From Pirellula sp. (lineage in GTDB: Bacteria > Planctomycetota > Planctomycetia > Pirellulales > Pirellulaceae), in assembly GCA_021300015.1 (NCBI GenBank), contig JAJTFB010000046.1, positions 1 through 52,551 on the forward strand: DNA of 52,551 bases, written 5' to 3'. The notes beneath the pieces are model-generated. The model saw nothing but the letters and a program-made list of their open reading frames with translations, made no database searches and was not told where the DNA came from. Shown here piece by piece: positions 25,781-35,833 of this stretch. Numbering within the stretch: position 1 is the stretch's first letter; every line of letters begins with the position of its first letter. A program made the translations under genes and the position numbers.

Positions 25781-27820
25781 ATGAACCCATCGAAACCCGA
25801 CGGTCCGACCCCTCCTCCAGTGATCCCTGCCAGGAAAAACGGCAGCAACTTTTGGTGGTTTGCTCTGCTGTTGTTTCTCTGTTTGCTCATGCTATTTATG
25901 CCTGGGGCGGGTGAGTTTTCGCGCATCGACTACAGCTTTTTTCTCGAGCAACTCGACCGTCGGAATGTCCAGCGACTGACGATCTACCCGACGGCGGCCG
26001 AGGGAACCTTTATCGCCCCACCTGAGCAACCCTTGAGCTTTGATTTTCAGGGCAATCCGGTGGCTCCTAAGAAAGGATCCAATGGGAGCGTCGAGCGTTT
26101 GAAGTCGAATTTCAGGGTGGCTTTGCCCAACGAGGGGGAAGTCCGCCGGGCGCTTTTTGAACGCCTAGAAAAGATCCGGGATTCGAAGCCAGCGGGAGAA
26201 TCGAATTCAGCCAGCGAGAAGCCCGGCTTGGTCTATGACGTGGTGCCCAGTTCCGATTCAAGCCCTTTGTATTTGCTCCTTTCGCTGGCTTCCTTGGGCC
26301 TGCTCGGCTTGGGGATCTACCTGTTCATGAAGCGGTCCAAAGACAACATGATGGGGGGAAACTTCCTAAGCAGCTTTACCCGATCGACCGCCAAGCGTTT
26401 TGAAGCGACCGACCAAGCCATCACCTTCGATGACGTTGCGGGTCTCGATGGGGTCAAGGCCGACCTCAAGGAGATCGTCGATTTTCTCAAGTCCCCAGAG
26501 AAGTTCCAAAAGCTCGGGGGGCGAGTTCCCAAGGGAGTCTTGCTCAACGGTCCACCAGGAACAGGCAAAACCTTACTTGCACGCGCCATTGCCGGAGAAG
26601 CGGGAGTGGCGTTCTACTCGGTCAACGGCAGCGAATTCATCCAGATGTTCGTCGGCGTCGGGGCTTCGCGGGTGCGGGATCTGTTTGCTACGGCCAAACA
26701 GAATTCCCCAGGAATCATTTTCATCGACGAGATCGACGCGGTGGGACGTCAGCGCGGGGCAGGGCTCGGCGGGGGCCATGACGAGCGCGAGCAAACGCTC
26801 AACCAGATTCTCAGCGAGATGGATGGTTTTTCCCCAACCGAGTCGGTCATTGTCGTCGCCTCGACCAACCGGCCCGATGTTTTGGACCCAGCACTCCTTC
26901 GCCCCGGACGCTTCGACCGGCACATCACCGTCGGACGTCCCACGCTCAAAGGACGCCAAGAGATCCTCAAGGTCCACGTGCGGGATGTTCCACTCGATGC
27001 CGACGTCGATCTCAAGCGCGTCGCCGAGGCGACCATCGGCATGACGGGTGCGGACTTGCGAAACATCGTCAACGAAGCGGCCTTGTGGGCGGCAAGGAAC
27101 GACAAGAAAAGGGTGTTCATGGAGGACTTTGAATACGCCCGCGATAAGGTCCTCATGGGGGCCAAACGCGAAGAGGTTATGGCCCCGTCGGAGAAGGCCA
27201 AGACCGCCTACCACGAAGCCGGCCATACCATCGCCGCTTGGTTTTTAGCAGGTGCACAACGAGTCCATAAAGTCACGGTTATCCCCCGGGGACAATCCCT
27301 CGGAAGCACCCAAATCCTCCCCTCCGAAGACCGTATGAACATGTCGGAGCGTGAACTGCGAGATCAACTCGTCGTGCTCCTTGCAGGACGCGCCGCCGAA
27401 CAGATCATCTACAACGAAACGAGTGTCGGCGCCGAGAACGATCTCGAACGGGCCACCTCCTTGTCGCGTCGCATGATCGCCCACTGGGGCATGAGCAAAA
27501 AACTCGGTCCGGTTTCCTATAAGCTTTCCGATAGCGATCCGTTTCTGGGGCGCGAGATGCACCAGCAACGGCAGTTCAGCGAAAGGACCCAAGAAATCAT
27601 CGACACCGAACTCGGAGAAAATCTGCGGGTGGCCGACCGATCGGCTTTCGAACTCCTTGAAAAGCATCGCCATGCACTCGAGCAACTCAAGGATGCCTTG
27701 ATCGAACAGGAAGAACTCGATGAGAAGCAGATCGAAGCGATCCTCGGGCCCAGTATCCATTCGACATCCGACGGATCCTCAGAAACCGATCTGAGCGATT
27801 CGACCGCTTCGGTGGGCTAA
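25781..27820 (+). CDS. ftsH: ATP-dependent membrane zinc metalloprotease FtsH
   Basis: FtsH extracts and degrades membrane and short-lived cytosolic proteins. The 679-residue protein has a proline-rich N-terminus, a first membrane segment (about 24-42), an extracytoplasmic domain, and a second membrane segment (about 163-183). The AAA+ domain has Walker A GPPGTGKT (257-264), Walker B FIDEID (314-319) and the second region of homology ending RPGRFDRH. The protease domain has the zinc motif HEAGH (478-482) and the third ligand D554 in [10 protein letters not shown]. The acidic, Ser-rich C-terminus is typical. rsgA follows after 30 bp, so they probably form an operon from the extended -10 promoter upstream. 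Planctomycetes often carry several ftsH copies. Confidence 0.97.
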   Translation: MNPSKPDGPTPPPVIPARKNGSNFWWFALLLFLCLLMLFMPGAGEFSRIDYSFFLEQLDRRNVQRLTIYPTAAEGTFIAPPEQPLSFDFQGNPVAPKKGSNGSVERLKSNFRVALPNEGEVRRALFERLEKIRDSKPAGESNSASEKPGLVYDVVPSSDSSPLYLLLSLASLGLLGLGIYLFMKRSKDNMMGGNFLSSFTRSTAKRFEATDQAITFDDVAGLDGVKADLKEIVDFLKSPEKFQKLGGRVPKGVLLNGPPGTGKTLLARAIAGEAGVAFYSVNGSEFIQMFVGVGASRVRDLFATAKQNSPGIIFIDEIDAVGRQRGAGLGGGHDEREQTLNQILSEMDGFSPTESVIVVASTNRPDVLDPALLRPGRFDRHITVGRPTLKGRQEILKVHVRDVPLDADVDLKRVAEATIGMTGADLRNIVNEAALWAARNDKKRVFMEDFEYARDKVLMGAKREEVMAPSEKAKTAYHEAGHTIAAWFLAGAQRVHKVTVIPRGQSLGSTQILPSEDRMNMSERELRDQLVVLLAGRAAEQIIYNETSVGAENDLERATSLSRRMIAHWGMSKKLGPVSYKLSDSDPFLGREMHQQRQFSERTQEIIDTELGENLRVADRSAFELLEKHRHALEQLKDALIEQEELDEKQIEAILGPSIHSTSDGSSETDLSDSTASVG

Positions 27821-27850
27821 GACCACGGATACAAAAACACCGGAATTCGA

Positions 27851-29107
27851 ATGCCCAAGAAAAAGTCAAACAAAACCCGAATCGAATTTCGCAAAGGGCA
27901 TCAGGGGCAGCGGCGTGAGCGAGGGCTGACGGAAAAATACGCCGACTCCAAGGACGAAATCGACACACAAAATTCCCAGAGGATCACCGGCAAAGGGGAT
28001 CTGACGCGCCACCGTACCGTCAAGGGAAATCTGGTCGAGTCCGAGCACCGCGACTCGTACCACACCATCCAGATCGATGCCTCGGACACAACCATTGAAG
28101 GCCGCGTGATTCGAGTCCATGGGCTCGAATCGATCGTCGGGCTCGACGACGGAACGATTCTTCGATGCGCGGTCCGAAGGGTCTTAAAAAATCTCTCGAC
28201 GACCCAACGGCACGTCGTGGTGACCGGGGACCGGGTTCGTATCGAGCCCCAACCGGGCAACCAGGGATGGATTGTCCGCATCGAGCCACGGATTTCCGAA
28301 CTGTGCCGCACGAGCAAGAACCGCAGGCATGTCATCGCCTCGAATATCGACCAGATCCTCGTCGTTACCAGCGCGGCAGAACCGGGAATCAAACCGAATC
28401 TGATCGATCGGATCCTAGCGACCGCCGAGCAGAATCAGATCGAGGCAGCCGTATGCATCAATAAATGCGACCTGATCGATCCTCAGCGACTCCAGCCCCT
28501 CATCGGAAGCTACTCGCAGATGGGCTACAAGGCCTTGATGGTCAGCGCCATGAGAGGCTGGGGCATGAACCTTCTACGATCTTGGGCGCAAGGCAAATGC
28601 ACCGCCGTGATCGGTCAAAGCGGCGTCGGAAAGTCGAGTATCCTCAACGACCTGATCCCTGGACTCGCTCAACGCGTCCAAGCCGTGAGCCTCGATAATC
28701 AAAAAGGCAAGCACACCACCACAACCGCAGCGTGGTTTCGGATCGATCAGGCGACCTCGATCATCGATACACCTGGCGTAAGGCAATTTCAGCTTTGGGA
28801 TATCGTACCGGCGGAACTTACCGGACTGTTTCGCGATATGCGGCCGTTTGCATCCCATTGCCGCTACCCGAACTGTTCCCACAACCACGAGGAGCCCTGC
28901 GCGGTCAAGGATGCTGTCGCCGACGGACGGCTCGATCCAAGACGCTACGAGAGTTATCTTCAGATTCTCGATGCTCCGGCGTTTACCTCCGACGATGCCC
29001 AAGACCTTTCTGAGTCCTACTCGTACGACTCGACGAAGTTCGAGACGGATCTCGCCGGGGAACTTGAGCACGATGAGGATATCGCATCCGACGAGGAGCT
29101 CGGTTAG
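27851..29107 (+). CDS. rsgA: ribosome biogenesis GTPase RsgA (YjeQ)
   Basis: RsgA is a circularly permuted GTPase that checks late 30S maturation. The 418-residue protein shows the permuted order: G4 NKCD (204-207), G1 GQSGVGKSS (255-263) and G3 DTPG (306-309). An OB-fold lies before them, and the C-terminal zinc site has C337, C342, H344 or H346 and C350 (CRYPNCSHNHEEPC). A basic N-terminal extension (MPKKKSNKTRIEFRKGHQGQ, to about residue 75) and an acidic C-terminal tail make it longer than the E. coli protein. The stop TAG (29105-29107) overlaps the TAA stop of the convergent UbiB-family gene. Confidence 0.95.
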   Translation: MPKKKSNKTRIEFRKGHQGQRRERGLTEKYADSKDEIDTQNSQRITGKGDLTRHRTVKGNLVESEHRDSYHTIQIDASDTTIEGRVIRVHGLESIVGLDDGTILRCAVRRVLKNLSTTQRHVVVTGDRVRIEPQPGNQGWIVRIEPRISELCRTSKNRRHVIASNIDQILVVTSAAEPGIKPNLIDRILATAEQNQIEAAVCINKCDLIDPQRLQPLIGSYSQMGYKALMVSAMRGWGMNLLRSWAQGKCTAVIGQSGVGKSSILNDLIPGLAQRVQAVSLDNQKGKHTTTTAAWFRIDQATSIIDTPGVRQFQLWDIVPAELTGLFRDMRPFASHCRYPNCSHNHEEPCAVKDAVADGRLDPRRYESYLQILDAPAFTSDDAQDLSESYSYDSTKFETDLAGELEHDEDIASDEELG

Positions 29108-30822
29108 GTCCAAGGCTCCTGGTCGTCGGTCTCGCCGTGGGGATCCAGGTGCCCTGAGCGGTTGATGGCAAACAGGATTCGTATGGTCACGATCATGCTC
29201 AGGATGAAGCCCCCGAAGCCGATAAGGGAGATGTCTTTCAACCCCAAGGGGCCTTGGTTCATGAAGAGCAACGGCGGGACCTTGTAAGCCAGTAGAACGG
29301 ATGAACCGAGCAGCAGGGAGCTTGTCAGCAGACCTAATACCAATCGGTTGATCGATGGGCTCAGACCACGGTGCGAGAGGTGCACGTCGAGTTTTCCGCT
29401 TTGCACCAGATCCATAACGGAACTGATTTGGTGCGGGAGTTTCTCGACGAGGCTTTCGACCTCGACGTAGAGGCGCCGCATCCGGCGGGCTTGGCGCCAA
29501 GGGGAGAGCCTATTTTTCCACAAGCGTTTGAACATGGGCTCGATGGCTTCGAGCAAACTGAATTTAGGGCTCGTTTGGCCGATCGTGCCCTGCAGGGTCA
29601 CTAGGGTCTTGATCAGCATCCCCATTTGGCTTGGCAAGACGATGCGATGCCTGTGAAGGATATCGGTCGCATCGTTGAGTGCCATGGCCAAATCGATGCG
29701 TTCGATCGGTTGATTGCCATAGGTGGCAATCAGGTCGGTGATATCGTTTGAGAGAATCGAATCATCGATGTTCTGCGGTACCTTGCCTACTCTTTTGACG
29801 ACGGCAGCAAGAAGTGCAGAATCCTTGAGGGATAAAGCCCAGAGCATTTCTTCGATTTGGTCGCGGAGTGAATCGTCGATTCGTCCGACCATTCCAAAAT
29901 CCAGAAGTCCCAGGGTTCCATCGGATTCGATGAGGATATTTCCCGGATGCGGGTCGGCGTGATAGAGTCCTTTGACGAAGATCATTTCGACGTACAGATC
30001 AGCGATCCTGCGGGCGATCTGCTCGCGGTCGGCATCGGAGAATTTCGCTGGGTCGCTCGCCGCATGGATCGACTCGCCGGTCAGTAGGCTCATGGTTAGA
30101 ACCCGAGCGCTCGAATGGCTTGCAAATGCTTCCGGAATTTTGATACCCGGTTTGCCTTCGAGCGCTTCGCGGAGCATGGTCAGGTTGGCTTGTTCCTGCG
30201 TGAAGCTCAACTCGCGTTTCAACGAGCGGGAAAGTTGATTGACGATTTCACGCGGTCGCCAAACGGCGAACTCGGGGATCCGGTCTGCTAGGCTCGCCAG
30301 ACCAGCTAGGACTTCGAGATCCTCATGGATTTTGGCTCGGATATTCTCGTGCTGGACTTTCACCACGACTTCGGTGCCATCGCTGAGCCTTGCGCGGTGG
30401 GCTTGTCCAATCGACGCGGAGGCCATGGCGACCGGTTCGAAGGACGCGAAGAGTCGCTCGAGAGAATCTTTGAGTTCCGACTCGATGGTCGTCTTGACGG
30501 TCTCAGGAGGATCCGCAGGGACGTTGGCTTGGAGCATTTGCAATTCGGCGGCTTGGGCGCTGCCGACTAGGTCGGGACGCAAGGACAAGACTTGTCCGAG
30601 TTTGATGAACGTGGGCCCTAGATCTGTCAGCGCCATCCGAACGCGCGCCTCGCGGGAGTAGCTCGATAATGGGACCCCCTGTTCGTCCTTGATCCAATCT
30701 CGAACGAAATCCAACCGCAGTCGGCTGAGCCAATCGGCAAGCCCGTAGCGACGCAGGATCAAAATGATTTCCCGCCAACGCTTTAGGTTTCGATAGTATC
30801 GCGGTATCGAGGTGATTCTCAT
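29104..30822 (-). CDS. ABC1/UbiB-family atypical kinase
   Basis: The true start is the ATG at 30822, which overlaps the TGA of the upstream PQQ/TPR gene as ATGA; the longer frame to 30993 lies inside that gene and is rejected. The 572-residue protein has family motifs LGPTFIKLGQVLSLRPDL (the KxGQ motif), ASASIGQAHRA (alanine-rich loop), VVVKVQHE (catalytic lysine), HADPHPGNILI and LLDFGMVGR. Two hydrophobic segments close the C-terminus (VLGLLTSSLLLGSSVLLAY and ISLIGFGGFILSMIVTI). UbiB/COQ8 proteins are membrane-attached ATPases needed for ubiquinone or other isoprenoid-lipid metabolism. Planctomycetes generally use menaquinone, so the substrate here is open. The ATGA link suggests co-production with the PQQ/TPR protein. 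Confidence 0.93.
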   Translation of the reverse strand: MRITSIPRYYRNLKRWREIILILRRYGLADWLSRLRLDFVRDWIKDEQGVPLSSYSREARVRMALTDLGPTFIKLGQVLSLRPDLVGSAQAAELQMLQANVPADPPETVKTTIESELKDSLERLFASFEPVAMASASIGQAHRARLSDGTEVVVKVQHENIRAKIHEDLEVLAGLASLADRIPEFAVWRPREIVNQLSRSLKRELSFTQEQANLTMLREALEGKPGIKIPEAFASHSSARVLTMSLLTGESIHAASDPAKFSDADREQIARRIADLYVEMIFVKGLYHADPHPGNILIESDGTLGLLDFGMVGRIDDSLRDQIEEMLWALSLKDSALLAAVVKRVGKVPQNIDDSILSNDITDLIATYGNQPIERIDLAMALNDATDILHRHRIVLPSQMGMLIKTLVTLQGTIGQTSPKFSLLEAIEPMFKRLWKNRLSPWRQARRMRRLYVEVESLVEKLPHQISSVMDLVQSGKLDVHLSHRGLSPSINRLVLGLLTSSLLLGSSVLLAYKVPPLLFMNQGPLGLKDISLIGFGGFILSMIVTIRILFAINRSGHLDPHGETDDQEPWT

Positions 30823-33800
30823 CGAGGGATCTGAGGATCCAAATTCCCGTTTTCTCGGGGAAGGTTGCCCGGGATCGCCGGCGCGTTTTTGATTTTGTCT
30901 GCCAGCTCTTCTGCCGAAGCTTGGAAGGCATCCAAGTCTAGTTCGCCGATTGCCAGGTCGCCAGTTGCTGGATCCGGGGCTGATTGCTCCCAAGGCTCAT
31001 CGGTCCAGACGATTTGGAACAGGTTTCCGTAGAGTTTGATCGACATTTGATTTTGAGCAGGCAGGAGCAACTGACGGAAGGAATCCCCGCGGATCGCTGG
31101 TAGGTCATGCTTTTGGTAAAGCAGTTTTCCGGTGCGCACATCGATCAGAGCGATGCTTGTGAAATCCAAAGCCATGCCACGAACGTTCTTAAGGGTCAGT
31201 CGTCGCAGAAAGACCGCTGCGGGGGATTGACGATTTTGGCTCAGCGGGAACAGGAAGTGTTTGACTCTTTGGGATCGCTCCCAAGCGAGAGATCCATCCT
31301 CGATTTGGATCGCAAACAGGCGTCCTGCGCAAGCCGCGACGGTAGGATCGCTTCGCAGTTGCGGGTAGACTTGAACATTGTCGAGTTCCATCGCCCCTGC
31401 ATGGGGTAGGATCAAGGCGATCTCGCCAAAGACCTGGGCTGAAATGCTGCTGAATTTGCCTTCGACGTCGACCTGGAGTTTGCTTTCGGTCCCTTTCCTT
31501 GCGTTCCAGTAAAGCATGGTTCCGTCGCTTCGAAGAGCCACAACGCCGAGGTCCCCTGCGATCGCCAAACGCGTATCGAGCGTGTGGTCGGCTTGAAGGA
31601 TATTTTCGCCGGTGGAGGGTTCGACGAGCCTGAGTTTCATACGGCTAGCTTGATCGGTGTTGGCTTGCCGCACGGGTTGAAACAACCATCGATCCGCCAC
31701 AACGGTCAGTGGCGTCCAGCCTTCTTGTTCGGTGGCGATTTCCTCGACGACGGATCCATCGCTGGGGTCGATTTTTTGGATCGTCTTGGACCCTGTTTCA
31801 AGCGAGTAGAGGAACCCACCTTTGCTCAGGAGCGAAGCGGTGCGGAAACCTTGCAAGCTCCATTGCTTGGTTCCCAGGAGGGGATGAAAGCTGACGATTT
31901 CGTTTTCGGATTGAACGATGACCCCCCAGCGAGAAACATCGACAACTCGGAATCCTTTTTTGGGAATCGGTAGTCCCCAGGCGTTGCGTTCGATGGTGTT
32001 GGATCTCCCTCGTCCAAGTCCGGGCATTTCTGGGTCGAGATTTTCTTTTCCAAAGTTGGCATTCCAAAGCTGGCCGTCCTGTTGACTTAGGTTTGCATGG
32101 AATAGATCCAGCGCGATGACTTGGTCTTTGAGTTCGATGATCAGAATACTGTTGATCGCATGGATCCGGGGGGTAACCGTTCTGTCGAGTCTTGCGACAT
32201 CGAGCAGGTACTGGACTTCCTCCCCGGTTTGGGGTTGGACCAAATGGAGGAGTCCATTGTTGAAATAGGCTTGCCAGCCCAGGAAGGAGTCTCCGACGAT
32301 GGTTCCGATTTGGCACAGGTTCGAGCCTTCGTGGGTCGATTGGAATTGACCGACGGCGTTGGCTTCGGCAAAGCTCGAGGTAACCTCGACTTTACCTTGG
32401 GGCCAGATATGTTTTTGTAGGTCGGCCAGTTCGCGTTCTTTGAACCGAATGAGCATCGCGTCAGGGGAATTGTATCTAAGAATTCCCGGTCCGTTTTTGC
32501 CGCTTAGGTCTTTGGCCATCGCTAGAAAAGCCTCATCGTCTTTTCCGAGCTCGAGCCAAGATTTCATAGGGCGTTCGCTCTTGAGGTAGAGCCTTGCTTT
32601 TGCCTTGCGAATCGCTTGGTCGGCTTCGTCGAGGGGCTTCTCAAGGGCCCCTGATGAGGTCAGGAGGTATTCCGCATCGACCATGCTTCGAACACCCAAA
32701 GAACTTGCGTATTTCAATCGAGCGGTTTGGGTATAGGGCAGTCCGTCGAAATGCTGCAAGCGCAAGCGTATCATCGAAGGGTCCTGTTTCGGATCGACTA
32801 CGAGTCGCTTTTCGATCGCGACTCGTAGTGACTCCCATTCGGAGTCTGACAAACGACGGGCGATCCTTGCAAGATGCGCCGAGATCCATGCGTCTTCGTG
32901 AATGGTCCATCGGGCGCTCGCATCGATGCTGTTGCCATCCATCATCTGATCGATTCGTCGAGAGAGACGGGTATCGGAAAGTTCGAGCAGTTTTTCAAAG
33001 GCCTCGCTCCAGCGCTCGCGTTTCTCTAGGCCATGGATCATGACTCTCAAATAGGTCGGTAAATCCAAATCGCTGGCGATCGATTCGTAACTTCGTACCT
33101 TTTCGATGTAGCGATCAAAGTCGGTTCTCAGTGCCATGGTCAACGCTTTGATGAACGACCGGCGAATGTCGAAATCCTGTGGAGATAAGGCGATGGCCTC
33201 TTCGAGTTTGGCCATCGCGTTATCGATTTCGCCAGAGGCAAGTGCCAGTTCGCCTTCTTTTTGGAGCACCGAAGCGGTTCCTGGGGCGTTCTTTAGCTCT
33301 GCGATCAGATCGGCTTGAAAGCGATCCCGTATCGAATAGCTGGTCAATTCAAATGGACTGGCACTCAGGAGCCGATTGTCGACCACCGCGAGATTCCCTA
33401 ACGCTTTCTCGCAGCGTGTCTCGGAGAGCACCGAGCCTTGCAACAAATCGATCTCGATGAGCTGCTGGTTCGATAAAGGAACGATCAGTTTGGAATCGGA
33501 TCGGACGCTCTTGCCGACAACGTGTGCTCCATTGGGCATGGGTATCGGTGCCCAGGCCGGTTGTCCGGTCCGCAAATCCACCCCGACGATCTCTTGGGCA
33601 TAAACCAACACCGCAAGCTGGTTCCAAACCCCTGCGACGTACCGGAACATCGATCCTTCGTCATGCCCGATTTGCCATAATTCGGCCCCATCGGCATTGG
33701 AAATTCCGTAGATCGCCGTCCCGTTCGAGGGTGCAAAGACGCTGACTCCATCATGCACGACCACGGCTGTATCCAAGGAGCGCGAGAGCATCGGGTCGGT

Positions 33801-35594
33801 TTCCCTCAGGTCCATTCCGCCGACGATATTGAAAGCTGCGCCCGGCATCAACGAAGGGTTCATGGGGTAGCTCTTGCTCCAGACCAGCTCGCGGCGGTTC
33901 AGATCGTAGGCGACCAGGAAACCTGAGAGGGTCGGACAGATCACCAGCGAGCCTTCCAAGCTCGGGCTTAGCCCAAAAGCTTTTCGCTGGGGATCCAACG
34001 CGATGGTTGTGCCTTGGTTGGCGACCAAGGATTGTCTCCAGTTCATCGATCCGGTACCTGGTTCCAAGGAGACCAGAAATACTTCTCCGTTGAGTTCCGC
34101 AAGAACCAAAAGCTCGGATCGAACCGGTATCGGAGCTCCCAAAAAAAGTGCGCCTTTGAGGTCCGGTGCACTGGAGCGATTGACCCCACCGCATTCCCAA
34201 AGCAGCTTTCCTTCCTCGGCGATGCTCCATGCTTGCAGGACGTTGTAGGTTCGGATCATCGGGTTGCGATTCTGCCTTGCATTGGGTCCTACCGCGAAAC
34301 TCTCGCCGACCTCGGCGGCTGACGATCCGCTCAAGCCGAAGATTCGTTTTCCATCGGTCGAGATTTGGCTGGTGGCAAAGTCCCCCCAAACCCTCCGAAC
34401 CAAATAATCTGGTGCCGGTAGGCCCAAGGCATAGCTATCTCGATTCGATCCTCGGTCGATCGAATACCCCAAAGGCGAGCCGCTAAAGACGATCGGCCAG
34501 CGGATCTTGCCGGATTTCGCATCGATCGCCAGGATGCGCTGGTCGTAGGTTGGCAGGAATATCAAGTCCCCGGAGCTGATCGGCGCACGCGTGGGTACCA
34601 AATGGGCACGCCTTTCGGCCAACTGCTTGCGCATCGTTCGCTCGAGATTCTCTTTGTGCTGAGCGGATTCATGCAGGTCGACACTCCATCGGAGGATAGG
34701 AATCGGCTGGCCACCGTCGGTGTTGGCGTTGCGATCGAGGCCTCCACCTTCGAAGCGAGGCTGGCGTATGCGGACGGCGATTTTTTTAAAATCCTCTTTC
34801 GATAGACTCTGTAGGATCGATTCGCCAGTGGTTTTGTCGTTCCATCCGACCTTGGATCCAGCCCAGTCCAAGGAGACGCTCGGAAAGTACTCTCGGACTT
34901 CGACCAGTAGCTTTCCGGCTTGGGTCGTCGTGCTCGAAGCCAGCTTGGATGCGACGGCCAGTACACCTAGGCCTGCACCGAATCGGTCTCGTGCAGAGCG
35001 ATCGATCAAGAGTCGTTCCAAGGTGTTTGTCGCATCGACGGTGTTGCCGATCGTCAGCAGATGCTCGGCTAGGAGCAAGGATGCGTCGCGCCCTGCGTCG
35101 GTGAATCCATAGCGGCTCGATAACTCGTGCAAAAGCCCGATATCGTTTTGATCGATGGCTTTTTCGAGCAGTTGCTGGGCTTTGACTCCATACCTTAACT
35201 CGACGGCTTGTCTGGCTTCCTCGGGAAGATTCTCGAGCATCTTTTTAGCTTGCCCTAAAACCGTTCGAGCACCGTCTTTGGTCCTTGCGGTTGGCGAAAG
35301 AAAGTAGTCTTCTCCCAGGGGACCATCGCCAGCGGATTCTTCGATTCCCAGGAGTTGCCCGAGTGTAACGCTCGCCTCGGCCCATTGCTTTGCGTCGATC
35401 GCTTCTTGTGCATCGCTCAGCAGGACCTCCACTTCGCGAGGTGCGGTCATCAGGAGCCCTTCGGGCATCGAAAAACGGTTTTGAAAACCTTGGGACAACC
35501 CTACTTGTTCGGCGATGAACACGACGGCCAAGCAAAGGCAGTTACGAAGGAAATCATGTCCATGACACTGGTTCGAAGTGCTCATCGAATTCAT
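30819..35594 (-). CDS. very long exported PQQ-like beta-propeller and TPR protein
   Basis: The frame starts at a TTG (35612), with ATGs at 35594 and 35585. 35594 is given here, but the choice is open. At about 1591 residues it begins with a hydrophobic signal (FLRNCLCLAVVFIAEQVG). A helical TPR-like region follows to about 260, then a first propeller with PQQ/quinoprotein-like strands (LIFLPTYDQRILAIDAKSGK, GEVFLVSLEPGTGSMNW, IVGVDLRTGQPAW). A second helical TPR-like region comes next (QKEGELALASGEIDNAMAKL), and a second propeller (VIALDLFHANLSQ, IVSFHPLLGTKQWSL, SIALIDVRTGKLLYQ). Catalytic residues of PQQ dehydrogenases were not identified, so it is probably a scaffold or binding protein in the periplasm. 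It is coupled to the UbiB-type kinase by an ATGA overlap. Confidence 0.9.
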   Translation of the reverse strand: MNSMSTSNQCHGHDFLRNCLCLAVVFIAEQVGLSQGFQNRFSMPEGLLMTAPREVEVLLSDAQEAIDAKQWAEASVTLGQLLGIEESAGDGPLGEDYFLSPTARTKDGARTVLGQAKKMLENLPEEARQAVELRYGVKAQQLLEKAIDQNDIGLLHELSSRYGFTDAGRDASLLLAEHLLTIGNTVDATNTLERLLIDRSARDRFGAGLGVLAVASKLASSTTTQAGKLLVEVREYFPSVSLDWAGSKVGWNDKTTGESILQSLSKEDFKKIAVRIRQPRFEGGGLDRNANTDGGQPIPILRWSVDLHESAQHKENLERTMRKQLAERRAHLVPTRAPISSGDLIFLPTYDQRILAIDAKSGKIRWPIVFSGSPLGYSIDRGSNRDSYALGLPAPDYLVRRVWGDFATSQISTDGKRIFGLSGSSAAEVGESFAVGPNARQNRNPMIRTYNVLQAWSIAEEGKLLWECGGVNRSSAPDLKGALFLGAPIPVRSELLVLAELNGEVFLVSLEPGTGSMNWRQSLVANQGTTIALDPQRKAFGLSPSLEGSLVICPTLSGFLVAYDLNRRELVWSKSYPMNPSLMPGAAFNIVGGMDLRETDPMLSRSLDTAVVVHDGVSVFAPSNGTAIYGISNADGAELWQIGHDEGSMFRYVAGVWNQLAVLVYAQEIVGVDLRTGQPAWAPIPMPNGAHVVGKSVRSDSKLIVPLSNQQLIEIDLLQGSVLSETRCEKALGNLAVVDNRLLSASPFELTSYSIRDRFQADLIAELKNAPGTASVLQKEGELALASGEIDNAMAKLEEAIALSPQDFDIRRSFIKALTMALRTDFDRYIEKVRSYESIASDLDLPTYLRVMIHGLEKRERWSEAFEKLLELSDTRLSRRIDQMMDGNSIDASARWTIHEDAWISAHLARIARRLSDSEWESLRVAIEKRLVVDPKQDPSMIRLRLQHFDGLPYTQTARLKYASSLGVRSMVDAEYLLTSSGALEKPLDEADQAIRKAKARLYLKSERPMKSWLELGKDDEAFLAMAKDLSGKNGPGILRYNSPDAMLIRFKERELADLQKHIWPQGKVEVTSSFAEANAVGQFQSTHEGSNLCQIGTIVGDSFLGWQAYFNNGLLHLVQPQTGEEVQYLLDVARLDRTVTPRIHAINSILIIELKDQVIALDLFHANLSQQDGQLWNANFGKENLDPEMPGLGRGRSNTIERNAWGLPIPKKGFRVVDVSRWGVIVQSENEIVSFHPLLGTKQWSLQGFRTASLLSKGGFLYSLETGSKTIQKIDPSDGSVVEEIATEQEGWTPLTVVADRWLFQPVRQANTDQASRMKLRLVEPSTGENILQADHTLDTRLAIAGDLGVVALRSDGTMLYWNARKGTESKLQVDVEGKFSSISAQVFGEIALILPHAGAMELDNVQVYPQLRSDPTVAACAGRLFAIQIEDGSLAWERSQRVKHFLFPLSQNRQSPAAVFLRRLTLKNVRGMALDFTSIALIDVRTGKLLYQKHDLPAIRGDSFRQLLLPAQNQMSIKLYGNLFQIVWTDEPWEQSAPDPATGDLAIGELDLDAFQASAEELADKIKNAPAIPGNLPRENGNLDPQIPR

Positions 35595-35718
35595 CGCCTG
35601 ATTGGTTTGCAACAGTGGCTGTTCCTACTGAGATTCGGAACATCTGCCTTATTCTACCGAATTCTAGGAATCCAGGAGCGAAGGCCAGAGGGAATCGTCG
35701 GGGTGGATGTCCAACGAA

Positions 35719-35756
35719 AAAAGCCGAGTCTCGCAAGGGTGCGCTACTCGGCTTTT
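35719..35756. terminator. bidirectional-type intrinsic terminator after the fasciclin gene
   Basis: AAAAGCCGAGT (35719-35729) and ACTCGGCTTTT (35746-35756) form a perfect 11-bp stem with a 16-base loop. On the minus strand the stem is followed by TTTTTT, so it ends transcripts of the fasciclin gene, 78 bases after its stop. It also separates that gene from the downstream PQQ/TPR gene start. Confidence 0.85.
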
Positions 35757-35833
35757 AAGGGATTCGGTTGCAATTCGTTAACGAATTACGGTCGGGGCCA
35801 ATGAATCAGAACGACGGATCGCTAAGACTCAAG

